Source: Paracoccus sp. MKU1
Lineage (GTDB): Bacteria > Pseudomonadota > Alphaproteobacteria > Rhodobacterales > Rhodobacteraceae
Assembly (NCBI RefSeq): GCF_001447385.1
Contig: NZ_LLWQ01000187.1
Coordinates: 1-41,567, forward strand
Direction of reading: 5' to 3'
Length of the DNA stretch: 41,567 bases
The notes beneath the pieces were generated by a model, which saw only the letters and a list, made by a program, of their open reading frames with translations, did not search any database and had not been told where the DNA came from. A program made the position numbers and the translations under genes. Of the stretch, positions 26,967-34,314 are shown piece after piece; positions within the stretch are counted from its first letter, which is position 1; each line of letters begins with the position of its first letter.

Positions 26967-28007
26967 TCAGCCTTCCGGATCGCGGTATTCGTGCCTCTGC
27001 CCGCGCCAGTCGCGGATCCGATAGTGGCCGGGCGCCACCGTCTCGACATAGCCCGGCCCCAGCGGCACCTTGCCATGCCCGCCCGGCAGGTCCAGAACAT
27101 AGATCGGCAGGCAGGTCCCCGACAGCCGGCCGCGCAGCGCCGCCATGATCGCCTGGCCCTCGGCGATGCTGGTGCGGAAATGGCCGGTGCCGCGGGCCAG
27201 GTCGCAATGATGCAGGTAATAGGGCTTGACCCGGTTGCGGATCAGCGCCCGGAACAGCTCGGCCAGCACCTCGGGATCGGCATTCACCCCCTTCAGCAGC
27301 ACGGTCTGGGACAAGAGCGGAATCCCCGCCTCGGCCAGCCGGGCCAGCGCGGCACACGCCTCTGACGTCAGTTCCTGCGCGTGGTTGGTGTGGATCACCA
27401 CCCAGACCGCCAGCCGCCGGGGATGCAGCACCGCCAGCATTTCCGCATCGATGCGGCCCGGGGCCACCACCGGCACGCGGGTGTGGAAGCGGACGATGTC
27501 GACATGCGGGATCGCTTCCAGCCGCGCCATCAGCGCCGTGATGCGGCGCGGCGACAGCACCATCGGATCACCGCCGGTCAGGATCACCTCATGGATCGCC
27601 GGGCTGCGGGCGATATAGTCCAGTGCCGCCGCCAGGTCGGGCTCGGGCAGGCTGCCGTCCTCGCCCACCACCTCGCGGCGAAAGCAGAAGCGGCAATAGA
27701 CCTCGCAGGTCCTGGTGACGTGCAGGATCACCCGGTCGGGATAGCGGTGGGTCAGCCCGGGCGTCGGGCTGAAAGCCGCGTCGCTGATCGGGTCGGCCAG
27801 CTCCTCGGGGCGGATCTGCAATTCGCGCGCATCGGGCACGAATTGCGCGGCGATGCCGTCGCCGGGGGTGCGCATGGCCCCGCGCATGGTGGTCGAGATG
27901 CGGATGCGGAACTCGGCCGCGACCTCGTCCAGCGCCTCGGCCCGGGCGGGATCAACCAAGCCGGCCTCGACCAGGGCAGGGACGGTGGTGATGGGGCGCT
28001 GGGACAA
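26967..28007 (-). CDS. epmB: EF-P (R)-beta-lysine pathway lysine 2,3-aminomutase
   Basis: A 346-aa radical-SAM, PLP-dependent enzyme of the KamA family. The [4Fe-4S] cluster motif is C101-EVY-C105-RF-C108; LTGGDPMVL (about 146-154) follows, and the PLP lysine is probably K313 in LDLPGGHGKVPLG. Its length matches E. coli EpmB (342 aa) rather than catabolic lysine aminomutases (about 416 aa). efp and epmA lie about 10 kb away in this window, which supports the EpmB role: making (R)-beta-lysine for attachment to EF-P. The start is taken as TTG at 28007, with GAGAGG 5 bp upstream; an ATG at 28082 adds 25 unrelated-looking residues. Confidence 0.88.
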   Translation of the reverse strand: MSQRPITTVPALVEAGLVDPARAEALDEVAAEFRIRISTTMRGAMRTPGDGIAAQFVPDARELQIRPEELADPISDAAFSPTPGLTHRYPDRVILHVTRTCEVYCRFCFRREVVGEDGSLPEPDLAAALDYIARSPAIHEVILTGGDPMVLSPRRITALMARLEAIPHVDIVRFHTRVPVVAPGRIDAEMLAVLHPRRLAVWVVIHTNHAQELTSEACAALARLAEAGIPLLSQTVLLKGVNADPEVLAELFRALIRNRVKPYYLHHCDLARGTGHFRTSIAEGQAIMAALRGRLSGTCLPIYVLDLPGGHGKVPLGPGYVETVAPGHYRIRDWRGQRHEYRDPEG

Positions 28008-28085
28008 GGCGGCCTCTCGTGGCGAATGGGAAGGCCGGTTTATCGACCCCCTGGCGCCGCTTGGCAAGAGCAAGGCCGGCATGCA

Positions 28086-28556
28086 TCAGGGCAGCGCCAG
28101 GCTGCGATCGTCCTTGAGCGTCCTCAGCACGATCTCGGAGCGCACCTGCGCCACCTGCGGTTGCGGCAGCAGGTGGCGATGGATGAAATCCGAAAACGCC
28201 TCCAGATCGCGCACCCGTACGTCCAGGATGTAATCCGCATCGCCCGAGACCGAAAAGGCCGAGCGGATCTGCGGATGCGCGGCGACGAAACGGGCGAAGT
28301 CATCCTCCTTGCCCTGGCCATGGCTGCGCAGGTTGACGCGGATGATGGCGCGCAGGCCGAAGCCGAGCTTCTGCGGGTTCAGCCGCGCGGCATAGCCTTC
28401 GATCACGCCGGCCTCCTCCAGCGCCGCCCGCCGGCGCGAGCATTGCGAGGCCGACAGGTTCACCAGCTCCGCCAGCGCGGCATTGGTCATCGCCCCGTCG
28501 CGCTGGAGTGCGTTGAGAATAGCGATGTCGAATCCGTCCATGCGAATTTCTTGCAT
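28086..28556 (-). CDS. Lrp/AsnC-family transcriptional regulator
   Basis: A 156-aa protein with an N-terminal helix-turn-helix (about 10-55; ALAELVNLSASQCSRRRAALEEAG) and a C-terminal RAM domain (about 70-150; FSVSGDADYILDVRVRD), which binds amino acids in this family. The start at 28556 has GGGGCG upstream; an internal ATG at 28541 is possible. It is divergent from hpd with 122 bp between the start codons, so it probably regulates tyrosine/phenylalanine catabolism with an aromatic amino acid as signal. That target is inferred from position. Confidence 0.88.
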   Translation of the reverse strand: MQEIRMDGFDIAILNALQRDGAMTNAALAELVNLSASQCSRRRAALEEAGVIEGYAARLNPQKLGFGLRAIIRVNLRSHGQGKEDDFARFVAAHPQIRSAFSVSGDADYILDVRVRDLEAFSDFIHRHLLPQPQVAQVRSEIVLRTLKDDRSLALP

Positions 28557-28678
28557 CAGGTCGCCCCATCATGCGCGTTTCATGCCTTTTCGCTCGGATC
28601 ATGGCACAGTTTGCGCCCGGCTTGCACCGCATTCGCGCGAACATGGTTTCAGGACACGCGAACAGAGGAGGAGACGCC

Positions 28679-29791
28679 ATGGGACCTTTCCCGCATGACG
28701 CCCCGAAAGCCACGATCAGCCCCAGCAACCCCGCCGGCACCGACGGGTTCGAGTTCGTCGAATTCGCCCATCCGCAGGCCGAGGTCCTGGACCGCATCTT
28801 TCGCCAGATGGGTTTCGTTCCGGTGGCGAAGCACAAGCGCAAGGACATCACGCTCTATCGCCAGGGCGACATCAACTATCTGCTGAATGCCGATCCCGAT
28901 GGCCATGCTGCCGGTTTCGTAGGCCAGCACGGCCCTTGCGCCCCGGCCATGGCCTGGCGCGTGGTCGATGCCCAGGTGGCGCTGAAGCGCGCGCTGGAGC
29001 TTGGCGCCAAGGAATATACCGGCGCGGGCAAATCCATCGACGCACCGGCGGTCTATGGCATCGGCGGCTCGCTGCTGTATTTCATCGACCGCTACGGCGA
29101 TGCCGGCAGCGCCTATGCGGCCGATTACGACTGGCTGGACGAGCCCGACCCGCGCCCCGAGGGCTTCGGCTTCTACTATCTCGACCACCTGACGCATAAC
29201 GTGGTGCGCGGCAACATGGACACCTGGTACAAGTTCTACCACGACACGTTCAATTTCCGCGAGATCAAGTATTTCGACATCAAGGGCAAGCAGACCGGGC
29301 TGGTCAGCCGGGCGCTGACCTCGCCCGATGGCAAGATCCGCATCCCGATCAACGAATCGACCGACGATCACAGCCAGATCGAGGAATACCTGCGCGAATA
29401 CAAGGGCGAGGGCATCCAGCATATCGCCATCGCCACCGAGGACATCTATGCCGCCACCGACCGCATCGCCGGGGCCGGCATGGAGTTCATGCCGGGCCCG
29501 CCCGATACCTATTACGAGATGTCGCATCGCCGGGTTAAGAGCCACCAGGAACCCATCGACCGCATGAAAAAGCACGGCATCCTGATCGACGGCGAAGGCG
29601 TGGTCGGCGGCGGCATGACGCGGGTGTTGCTCCAGATCTTCTCGAAGACGGTGATCGGGCCGATCTTCTTCGAGTTCATCCAGCGCAAGGGCGACGACGG
29701 TTTCGGCGAGGGCAATTTCCGAGCCCTGTTCGAATCCATCGAAGAGGACCAGATTCGCCGCGGCGTGCTCAAGATCGACGCGGCCGAGTGA
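28679..29791 (+). CDS. hpd: 4-hydroxyphenylpyruvate dioxygenase
   Basis: A 370-aa Fe(II) dioxygenase that converts 4-hydroxyphenylpyruvate to homogentisate in tyrosine breakdown. The iron ligands are H170 (YYLDHLTHNV), H248 (GIQHIAIAT) and E332 (IFFEFIQRKG). The C-terminal GFGEGNFRALFESIE is typical. GAGGAGG lies 5 bp before the ATG at 28679. It is divergent from an AsnC-type regulator, and a Rieske protein follows 4 bp after its stop. No homogentisate dioxygenase is in the window. Confidence 0.96.
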   Translation: MGPFPHDAPKATISPSNPAGTDGFEFVEFAHPQAEVLDRIFRQMGFVPVAKHKRKDITLYRQGDINYLLNADPDGHAAGFVGQHGPCAPAMAWRVVDAQVALKRALELGAKEYTGAGKSIDAPAVYGIGGSLLYFIDRYGDAGSAYAADYDWLDEPDPRPEGFGFYYLDHLTHNVVRGNMDTWYKFYHDTFNFREIKYFDIKGKQTGLVSRALTSPDGKIRIPINESTDDHSQIEEYLREYKGEGIQHIAIATEDIYAATDRIAGAGMEFMPGPPDTYYEMSHRRVKSHQEPIDRMKKHGILIDGEGVVGGGMTRVLLQIFSKTVIGPIFFEFIQRKGDDGFGEGNFRALFESIEEDQIRRGVLKIDAAE

Positions 29792-29795
29792 CGGG

Positions 29796-30152
29796 ATGGG
29801 CTGGACCGACTATGCCTCGGCCCCGCCCGCCGGGACCGAGATCTGCGACGAGGCCGAGATCGGCCGCATCCGCTGCCTGACCGTGGAAAGCGGCAACGGT
29901 CGTTTTCCCCTGCTGCTGGTGCGGCTGGCAGACGGCATCCGGGCCTATGTGAATGCCTGCCCGCATCAATACCTGCCGCTGGACCATCGCGGCGACCGGA
30001 TCGTCTCGGCCGATGGGACGCGGCTGATGTGCAGCGCCCATGGCGCGATGTTCGACATCACCAGCGGCGCGGCCGTGCAGGGCGCCGATTGCGGTCTGGA
30101 CGCAGTGCCGCTGGCGATCAGCGGCGGCAAGATCCGGATCGGGCAAGCCTGA
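29796..30152 (+). CDS. Rieske [2Fe-2S] ferredoxin-like protein
   Basis: A 118-aa soluble single-domain Rieske protein. The cluster ligands are C55 and H57 (ACPHQYLPLD) and C79 and H82 (MCSAHGAMFD), the standard C-x-H...C-x2-H pattern. There is no signal peptide or membrane anchor. It lies 4 bp after hpd and is almost surely co-transcribed. HPD needs no electron donor, so the partner may be an oxygenase elsewhere in aromatic catabolism, or the protein may help maintain the iron state of HPD; both are guesses. Confidence 0.9.
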   Translation: MGWTDYASAPPAGTEICDEAEIGRIRCLTVESGNGRFPLLLVRLADGIRAYVNACPHQYLPLDHRGDRIVSADGTRLMCSAHGAMFDITSGAAVQGADCGLDAVPLAISGGKIRIGQA

Positions 30153-30165
30153 AGGCGGAAGGGCA

Positions 30166-30204
30166 CGGATAAGATATCCTTGAATCGACGTTGGATATTA
30201 TCCG
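30166..30204. repeat. Long inverted repeat in AT-rich spacer between convergent genes
   Basis: CGGATAAGATATCC (30166-30179) and GGATATTATCCG (30193-30204) pair over 12 bp with a small bulge; the loop is about 13 nt. The following 35 bp are AT-rich, unlike the rest of the window. It lies between the Rieske gene (+) and the SRPBCC gene (-), so a two-way terminator is possible, though a GC-rich stem and T tract are absent. A mobile-element remnant is also possible. Confidence 0.5.
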
Positions 30205-30241
30205 CAACAAATTGATAAATATAGACAAAGACAGACCCATA

Positions 30242-30706
30242 TTACAGCGATCTCGCCAGCGCCTCCAGCTGGTCGGCGGCCGTGTTCCAGCCATCGTGAA
30301 AACCCATCTGCTCGTGCTGCCTCAGGGTGTCTTCGTTCCAGTGCATGGCTTTGGCCACGTAATGCGTCCGCTCGCCCTGCGGCTCGAAATGCACATGCGA
30401 GACCATGAAGGGTTGGCCCGAGGGGATCCAGCCCGGGCGAAAGGCATCGGTCGAAACCAGCCGCCGCTGCGGTTCGATCTCCAGGAAAACGCCGATATTC
30501 TCGAACCGCTCGCCCTCGGGGCCGTTCATGACGGAGAAGAACTCGCCGCCCGGACGCAGGTCCATGCGCGCCTCGGACACATACCAGGGCTTGGGGCAGA
30601 ACCATTGCTTCAGCAATTCCGGCTCGGTCCAGCAGCGCCACAGCTTGGCGACCGGGGCATCCAGCACGCGCTCCAGCGTCAACACATGGTCGGGGGTGGT
30701 GGTCAT
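30242..30706 (-). CDS. SRPBCC/AHSA1-domain protein
   Basis: A 154-aa START-like protein of the Aha1-C-terminal type: RVLDAPVAKLWRCWTEPELLKQWFCPKPW near residues 13-41 and MDLRPGGEFFSVMNGPEGERF near 49-69, ending HDGWNTAADQLEALARSL. The fold makes a hydrophobic pocket; partners and ligands are unknown for most members, including those beside ArsR-type regulators. The ATG at 30706 has AAGGAGAG 6 bp upstream; the frame is open further but without a second good start. Confidence 0.88.
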   Translation of the reverse strand: MTTTPDHVLTLERVLDAPVAKLWRCWTEPELLKQWFCPKPWYVSEARMDLRPGGEFFSVMNGPEGERFENIGVFLEIEPQRRLVSTDAFRPGWIPSGQPFMVSHVHFEPQGERTHYVAKAMHWNEDTLRQHEQMGFHDGWNTAADQLEALARSL

Positions 30707-30867
30707 GGCATCTCTCCTTGCAGGCTTGGCGTTCCGTTTCGAACAACCGCAGCGCGCTTTCGACAACGCGGCGAAACGTCGGGGGCGTTCGGCCGCAAGC
30801 GGACCGGCTGCCCGTCCGCAGATTGGCCGGAAAATGCGCCCCGGCATAGCCTGCAAGTGACGAAAGC

Positions 30868-30891
30868 GCCGCCGCAGGGAACTGCGGCGGC
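30868..30891 (-). terminator. Terminator after the RTX gene
   Basis: GCCGCCGCAG (30868-30877) and CTGCGGCGGC (30882-30891) form a perfect 10-bp GC stem with a 4-nt loop, 26 bp after the RTX stop codon. On the minus strand it is followed by GCTTTCG, a short T run. Confidence 0.6.
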
Positions 30892-30917
30892 ATTCTGCCT
30901 AGCAAGGGCGTGCCGGA

Positions 30918-31634
30918 TCAGAAGGTGAAGTCGCCCATGTCGAGCTGCGCCTTCTGCATGTTCTCGATCGTGACGATGGTATCGGCCGACAGCCGCAACA
31001 CGAGGTCGTCGCCGACCTGCTGGGCATTGCTGATGACCGCCTGCACCTGCGCTCGGCTGAAATCGTCGAAATCCAGCCGGTCCACGCCGTTCTGGAAATC
31101 GGTGACGATGTCGCGGCCATCGCCGCGCTCGAATTCGAAGACATCGGCGCCGGCCCCGCCGGTCAGGATGTCGTTGCCGCGTCCGCCCTCCAGCCGGTCG
31201 CGGCCATCGCCGCCATTCAGCCGGTCATTGCCGGAATCGCCGTCCAGTTCGTCATTGCCGAGCCCGCCGAACAGCAGGTCGTTGCCGGCGCCGCCCTCGA
31301 CCTCGTCGTGACCCGCCCCGGCGTAAAGCGTATCGGCGCCGGCACCGCCCTCCAACTCGTCATTGCCGTTGCCGCCGTGCAGAACGTCATTGCCGGCGCC
31401 GCCTTCCAATTCGTCGTTGCCGGCGCCGCCATGCAGCAGATCGTTGCCGTTGCCGCCCATCAGATCATCATGGCCATCGCCGCCGTCCAGCGTGTCATTG
31501 CCGTCGCCGCCATGCAGCGTGTCATTGCCGCCAAGGCCGAACAGCCGATCAGGGCCGCCAAGGCCCGAGAGCCAGTCGTTGAATTTCGTTCCGTTCAACG
31601 TGTCCGCGAAATTCGTCCCGATCTTGCGCACCAT
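30918..31634 (-). CDS. Stand-alone RTX (haemolysin-type calcium-binding) repeat protein
   Basis: A 238-aa acidic, glycine-rich protein. Residues 24-167 are 16 uninterrupted nonapeptides of the GGxGNDxLx type, which fold into a Ca2+-binding parallel beta-roll. The 71-residue tail (FERGDGRDIVTDFQNGVDRLDF...) resembles the C-terminal targeting region of type-I-secreted proteases and haemolysins and ends in DMGDFTF. There is no N-terminal signal peptide and no enzyme domain, so the protein is almost all calcium-binding roll. Secretion by an ABC type I system encoded elsewhere is likely. It is divergent from a PepSY/response regulator/kinase operon, with a response-regulator-like direct repeat facing it. 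Confidence 0.9.
   Translation of the reverse strand: MVRKIGTNFADTLNGTKFNDWLSGLGGPDRLFGLGGNDTLHGGDGNDTLDGGDGHDDLMGGNGNDLLHGGAGNDELEGGAGNDVLHGGNGNDELEGGAGADTLYAGAGHDEVEGGAGNDLLFGGLGNDELDGDSGNDRLNGGDGRDRLEGGRGNDILTGGAGADVFEFERGDGRDIVTDFQNGVDRLDFDDFSRAQVQAVISNAQQVGDDLVLRLSADTIVTIENMQKAQLDMGDFTF
31134..31565 (-). repeat. 16 tandem 27-bp units coding for RTX nonapeptides
   Basis: The stretch codes for 16 consecutive 9-residue repeats (144 aa). At DNA level the units share the core read on the plus strand as TCGTTGCCG or TCATTGCCG, with GCCGCC between. Several neighbours are nearly identical, so slippage or recombination could change copy number. Confidence 0.85.
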
Positions 31635-31709
31635 GTCCGTGGTCCTTTCCTGTGTTGTGGCGGGGGTCGCCCGGCCGCGAAACTATGGCCGGGACATGCC
31701 ACAGGCTGG

Positions 31710-31726
31710 CTGACAGCCTTCTGACC
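31710..31726 (-). promoter_or_regulatory. Direct-repeat box facing the RTX gene
   Basis: On the minus strand it reads GGTCAG-N5-TGTCAG (plus strand CTGACA at 31710 and CTGACC at 31721). The 11-bp period is one helical turn, the usual pattern for OmpR/PhoP-family response regulators. It is 76 bp upstream of the RTX start codon. Confidence 0.6.
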
Positions 31727-31731
31727 CGACC

Positions 31732-31748
31732 TGTCAGGGATCTGTCAG
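31732..31748 (+). promoter_or_regulatory. Direct-repeat box 1 facing the PepSY-regulator-kinase operon
   Basis: The sequence is TGTCAG-N5-TGTCAG, with both hexamers identical and an 11-bp period. It lies 5 bp from the oppositely oriented box at 31710-31726. Confidence 0.65.
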
Positions 31749-31836
31749 AAAGCCCATCCTGCGGCGGAAAACCGCCGATCCGGTCCTGTTGCCGTTTCGG
31801 CACGCGGCGGCCGGCGCGCGGCCCGCCGCCGGTCTT

Positions 31837-31853
31837 TGTCAGCCGCCTGTCAG
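31837..31853 (+). promoter_or_regulatory. Direct-repeat box 2, proximal to the PepSY start
   Basis: The sequence is TGTCAG-N5-TGTCAG again, 24 bp before the PepSY start codon. A TATGAA hexamer follows at 31865-31870, 11 bp after the box, which matches PhoP-box-to--10 spacing in enterobacteria, but such a promoter would give an almost leaderless transcript. Confidence 0.62.
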
Positions 31854-31877
31854 TGCCTTGCCGCTATGAAGGAAGCC

Positions 31878-32192
31878 ATGAGATCGCTTGCCGTCCTTGC
31901 CGTGCTTTTGTCGCTGCCGCCGCTGCTTGCCGTGGGGCAGGGCGCCGATGCGCCGGATTTCGAATATGCCCGCGATGCCGTCGAACAGGGCAAGATCCTG
32001 CCGCTTGCCGAGGTGCTGGCCAAGCTGCACGAGACCCAGCCCGGCCGGGTCATCGAGGTCGATCTGGACGAGGAGGACGGCATGACGCTTTATGAGGTCG
32101 AACTGGTGACCGAGGACGGCCGGCTGATCGAGGTCGAGATCGACGCCGCCTCCGGAAGAATCCTTACCCTGGACGAGGAGGACGAGGACTGA
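31878..32192 (+). CDS. Small secreted PepSY-domain protein
   Basis: A 104-aa protein with a signal peptide of about 23 residues (MRSLAVLAVLLSLPPLLAVG) and one PepSY domain (about 30-100; ILPLAEVLAKLHETQPGRVIEVDLDEED, then LYEVELVTEDGRLIEVEIDAASGRIL), ending in an acidic LDEEDED tail. PepSY proteins encoded next to two-component systems are thought to modulate the sensor or bind cations or peptides in the periplasm. The ATG at 31878 has AAGGA upstream; an ATG at 31866 is in frame but has a poorer site. Its stop overlaps the response regulator start by 1 nt. Confidence 0.85.
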   Translation: MRSLAVLAVLLSLPPLLAVGQGADAPDFEYARDAVEQGKILPLAEVLAKLHETQPGRVIEVDLDEEDGMTLYEVELVTEDGRLIEVEIDAASGRILTLDEEDED

Positions 32193-32896
32193 TGCGCGCC
32201 TTGATCGTCGAGGATGAGCCCCGGATCGCCGCCGATCTGGAACGGGCGCTCAGGGCGGCGGGCTTCCTGGTCGAGACGGTCGCCGATGGCGAGGCCGCCT
32301 GGTTCCGCGGCGGCACCGAAGACTATGACCTGATCGTGCTGGACCTGAACCTGCCGCGGCTGGACGGGCTGTCGGTGCTGAAACGCTGGCGGGCCGAGGG
32401 TCGTGAAAGCCCGGTGCTGATCCTGACCGCGCGCGGCGCCTGGACCGAACGGGTCGAGGGCATCGATGCCGGCGCCGACGACTACCTGCCCAAGCCCTTC
32501 CGCATGGAGGAGCTGATCGCCCGTGCCCGCGCCCTGGTGCGCCGCGCCGGCGGCCGGGGCAATGCGACCCAGCAGGTCGGGCGGCTGACGGTGGACCTGA
32601 ACCGCATGACCGCCGCCATCGACGGCATCCCGGTCCCGGTCACGCCGCTGGAGTTCCGGCTGGTCGCCTATCTGGCGCTGAACCGCGACCGCACCGTGCC
32701 CCCGACCGAATTGCTGGAGCATCTCTATGGCGACGACGATTCGCGCGAGCTGAACGCCGTCGAGGCCATCGTCACCCGGCTGCGCCGGAAGCTGGGACCG
32801 GGGGTGATCGGCACCCGGCGCGGCTTCGGCTATCACCTCGAGGACGAGGCACGGACTGGCCAAGCGCAGGGTGGCCAAGCGCAGGGTGGAGCGTGA
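32192..32896 (+). CDS. OmpR/PhoP-family response regulator
   Basis: A 234-aa protein with an N-terminal receiver domain (about 1-115; acidic pocket E7-D8-E9 area, phospho-acceptor D51 in IVLDLNLPRLDG, conserved K near 101 in YLPKPF) and a C-terminal winged helix (about 125-222; VTPLEFRLVAYLAL, ELNAVEAIVTRLRRKLG, RGFGYHLE). It resembles the PhoP/QseB group. It is coupled to the PepSY gene upstream and the kinase downstream (GTGA overlap). Direct-repeat boxes in front of the operon suggest autoregulation. Its last residues are coded by a 15-bp tandem duplication. Confidence 0.93.
   Translation: MRALIVEDEPRIAADLERALRAAGFLVETVADGEAAWFRGGTEDYDLIVLDLNLPRLDGLSVLKRWRAEGRESPVLILTARGAWTERVEGIDAGADDYLPKPFRMEELIARARALVRRAGGRGNATQQVGRLTVDLNRMTAAIDGIPVPVTPLEFRLVAYLALNRDRTVPPTELLEHLYGDDDSRELNAVEAIVTRLRRKLGPGVIGTRRGFGYHLEDEARTGQAQGGQAQGGA
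32857..32886 (+). repeat. 15-bp tandem duplication in the 3' end of the response regulator gene
   Basis: The unit TGGCCAAGCGCAGGG occurs twice in direct tandem (32857-32871 and 32872-32886). It encodes GQAQG twice beyond the DNA-binding domain, a tail that response regulators normally lack. A recent slippage event is likely. Confidence 0.85.
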
Positions 32897-34272
32897 TCCG
32901 CTCGATCCGCTGGCGGCTGGTGCTGGCCGGGGCGCTGGCCCTCGCGCTGGCGCTGGCCTTGTCGGGCATGGGGCTGGCCGTGCTGTTCGAACGCCATGTC
33001 GAGCGTGTCGCGGTCGCCGACCTCCAGGACCGCGCGCTGGCGCTGGCCGCCATGGTGCAGCCGGCCGGCACCCGCCTGCGTGCGCCCCCCGACGATCCGC
33101 TCTACGACCAGCCTTTCTCGGGTCACTACTGGCAAGTCGAGCTGGGCGAGGAACTGCGCCGCTCGCGCTCGCTCTGGGACTATACCCTGCCACGCGACCA
33201 GCCGGCACCGGCGCCGGGCCAGAGCGCGGTGCGGGCGCTGCCCGGCCCGCAGGGCGAGCCGCTGCTCGCGGTCGAGCAAAGCCTGATGGTGGGCCGGGGC
33301 TCGGAAGCGGTGCCGCTGCGCATCATCGTCGCCTCGGATCGCGATGAACTGGCGCTGGCCCGGCGCGGTTTCCTGGGCGATCTCCTGCCCTATCTCGGCC
33401 TGCTGGGCGCGGCCCTGCTGCTGGCCAGCTGGGTGCAGATCACCGTCGGGCTGCGCCCGCTGCGGCAGGTCGGCGCAAGGGTGGCGGCGCTGGCATCGGG
33501 CGCGCGACCGCGCATCGGCCGGGACCTGCCGACCGAGGTGATCCCGCTGGCGACCGAGATCGACAAGCTGCTGGACGCGCGCGACGGCGAACTGGCCCGC
33601 GCCCGCCACCGCGCCGCCAATCTGGCGCATGGGTTCAAGACGCCGCTCCAGGCGCTGCTGGGCGACGCCGCGCAACTGCGCGATAAGGGCGAGGCCGAGA
33701 TCGCCGGCAGCATCGAAACCGTCGCCAATCAGATGCGCCGCCACGTCGATCGGGAACTGGCCCGAGCCCGCATCCAGTCGGGTCGCAACGCCCCGGCTGC
33801 CGAACCCGGCCCGATCGCGGCCAAGCTGGTCGGCGTGCTGCGCCGCACGCCGCGGGGCGCCAGCATCGACTGGCAGCTTTCGATACCCCAGGGCCTTGGC
33901 GCCCGCATCGACCCCGATGATCTGACCGAGGCGCTTGGGGCGCTCCTGGAAAACGCCATGCGCCATGCCCATGAAACCGTCCGCATCTCGGCCCGCCGCC
34001 AAGCCCGCCGCATCGTCATCGCCATCGCTGACGATGGTCCGGGCGTGCCCGAGGCGGATCTGGAACGGCTGACCCGGCGCGGGCTGAGCCTCGACCCCAA
34101 CGGCGAAGGACAGGGCATCGGCCTGGCCGTGGTCACCGACATCGCCGATGCGGTGCAGGGCGAATTGCGACTCGCGAACGCGCAGCCCGGCTTCCTGGTC
34201 GAGCTGCATCTCGACGCGGCACCGCCCGACTCCCAAAGCGCAGCGCTTTCACCGTTTCCCAAATACTCATGA
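32893..34272 (+). CDS. Sensor histidine kinase, PhoQ-like
   Basis: A 459-aa inner-membrane kinase: helix 1 about 9-35, periplasmic domain to about 160, helix 2 about 162-182, HAMP-like linker, dimerisation domain with H246 in NLAHGFKTPLQALLGD (the H-x-x-KTPL form of PhoQ-type kinases rather than HELRTPL), then HATPase with N-box ENAMRHAHE, G1 DDGPGV and G2 GQGIGLAVV. The start is GTG at 32893, overlapping the response regulator stop. It probably senses a periplasmic signal, perhaps divalent cations or the PepSY protein, given the divergent calcium-binding RTX gene; that is inference. Confidence 0.92.
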   Translation: MIRSIRWRLVLAGALALALALALSGMGLAVLFERHVERVAVADLQDRALALAAMVQPAGTRLRAPPDDPLYDQPFSGHYWQVELGEELRRSRSLWDYTLPRDQPAPAPGQSAVRALPGPQGEPLLAVEQSLMVGRGSEAVPLRIIVASDRDELALARRGFLGDLLPYLGLLGAALLLASWVQITVGLRPLRQVGARVAALASGARPRIGRDLPTEVIPLATEIDKLLDARDGELARARHRAANLAHGFKTPLQALLGDAAQLRDKGEAEIAGSIETVANQMRRHVDRELARARIQSGRNAPAAEPGPIAAKLVGVLRRTPRGASIDWQLSIPQGLGARIDPDDLTEALGALLENAMRHAHETVRISARRQARRIVIAIADDGPGVPEADLERLTRRGLSLDPNGEGQGIGLAVVTDIADAVQGELRLANAQPGFLVELHLDAAPPDSQSAALSPFPKYS

Positions 34273-34314
34273 GGCAAGCGCGCACCCGGCGCCGACCTTG
34301 CCCGATGGATGCGT

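Noticed and set aside
31134..31565. Regular 27-bp repeats that could be taken for a CRISPR or minisatellite array
   Set aside because: The period is a multiple of three, the frame is open throughout, and the translation gives canonical RTX nonapeptides; there are no spacer-like unique segments.
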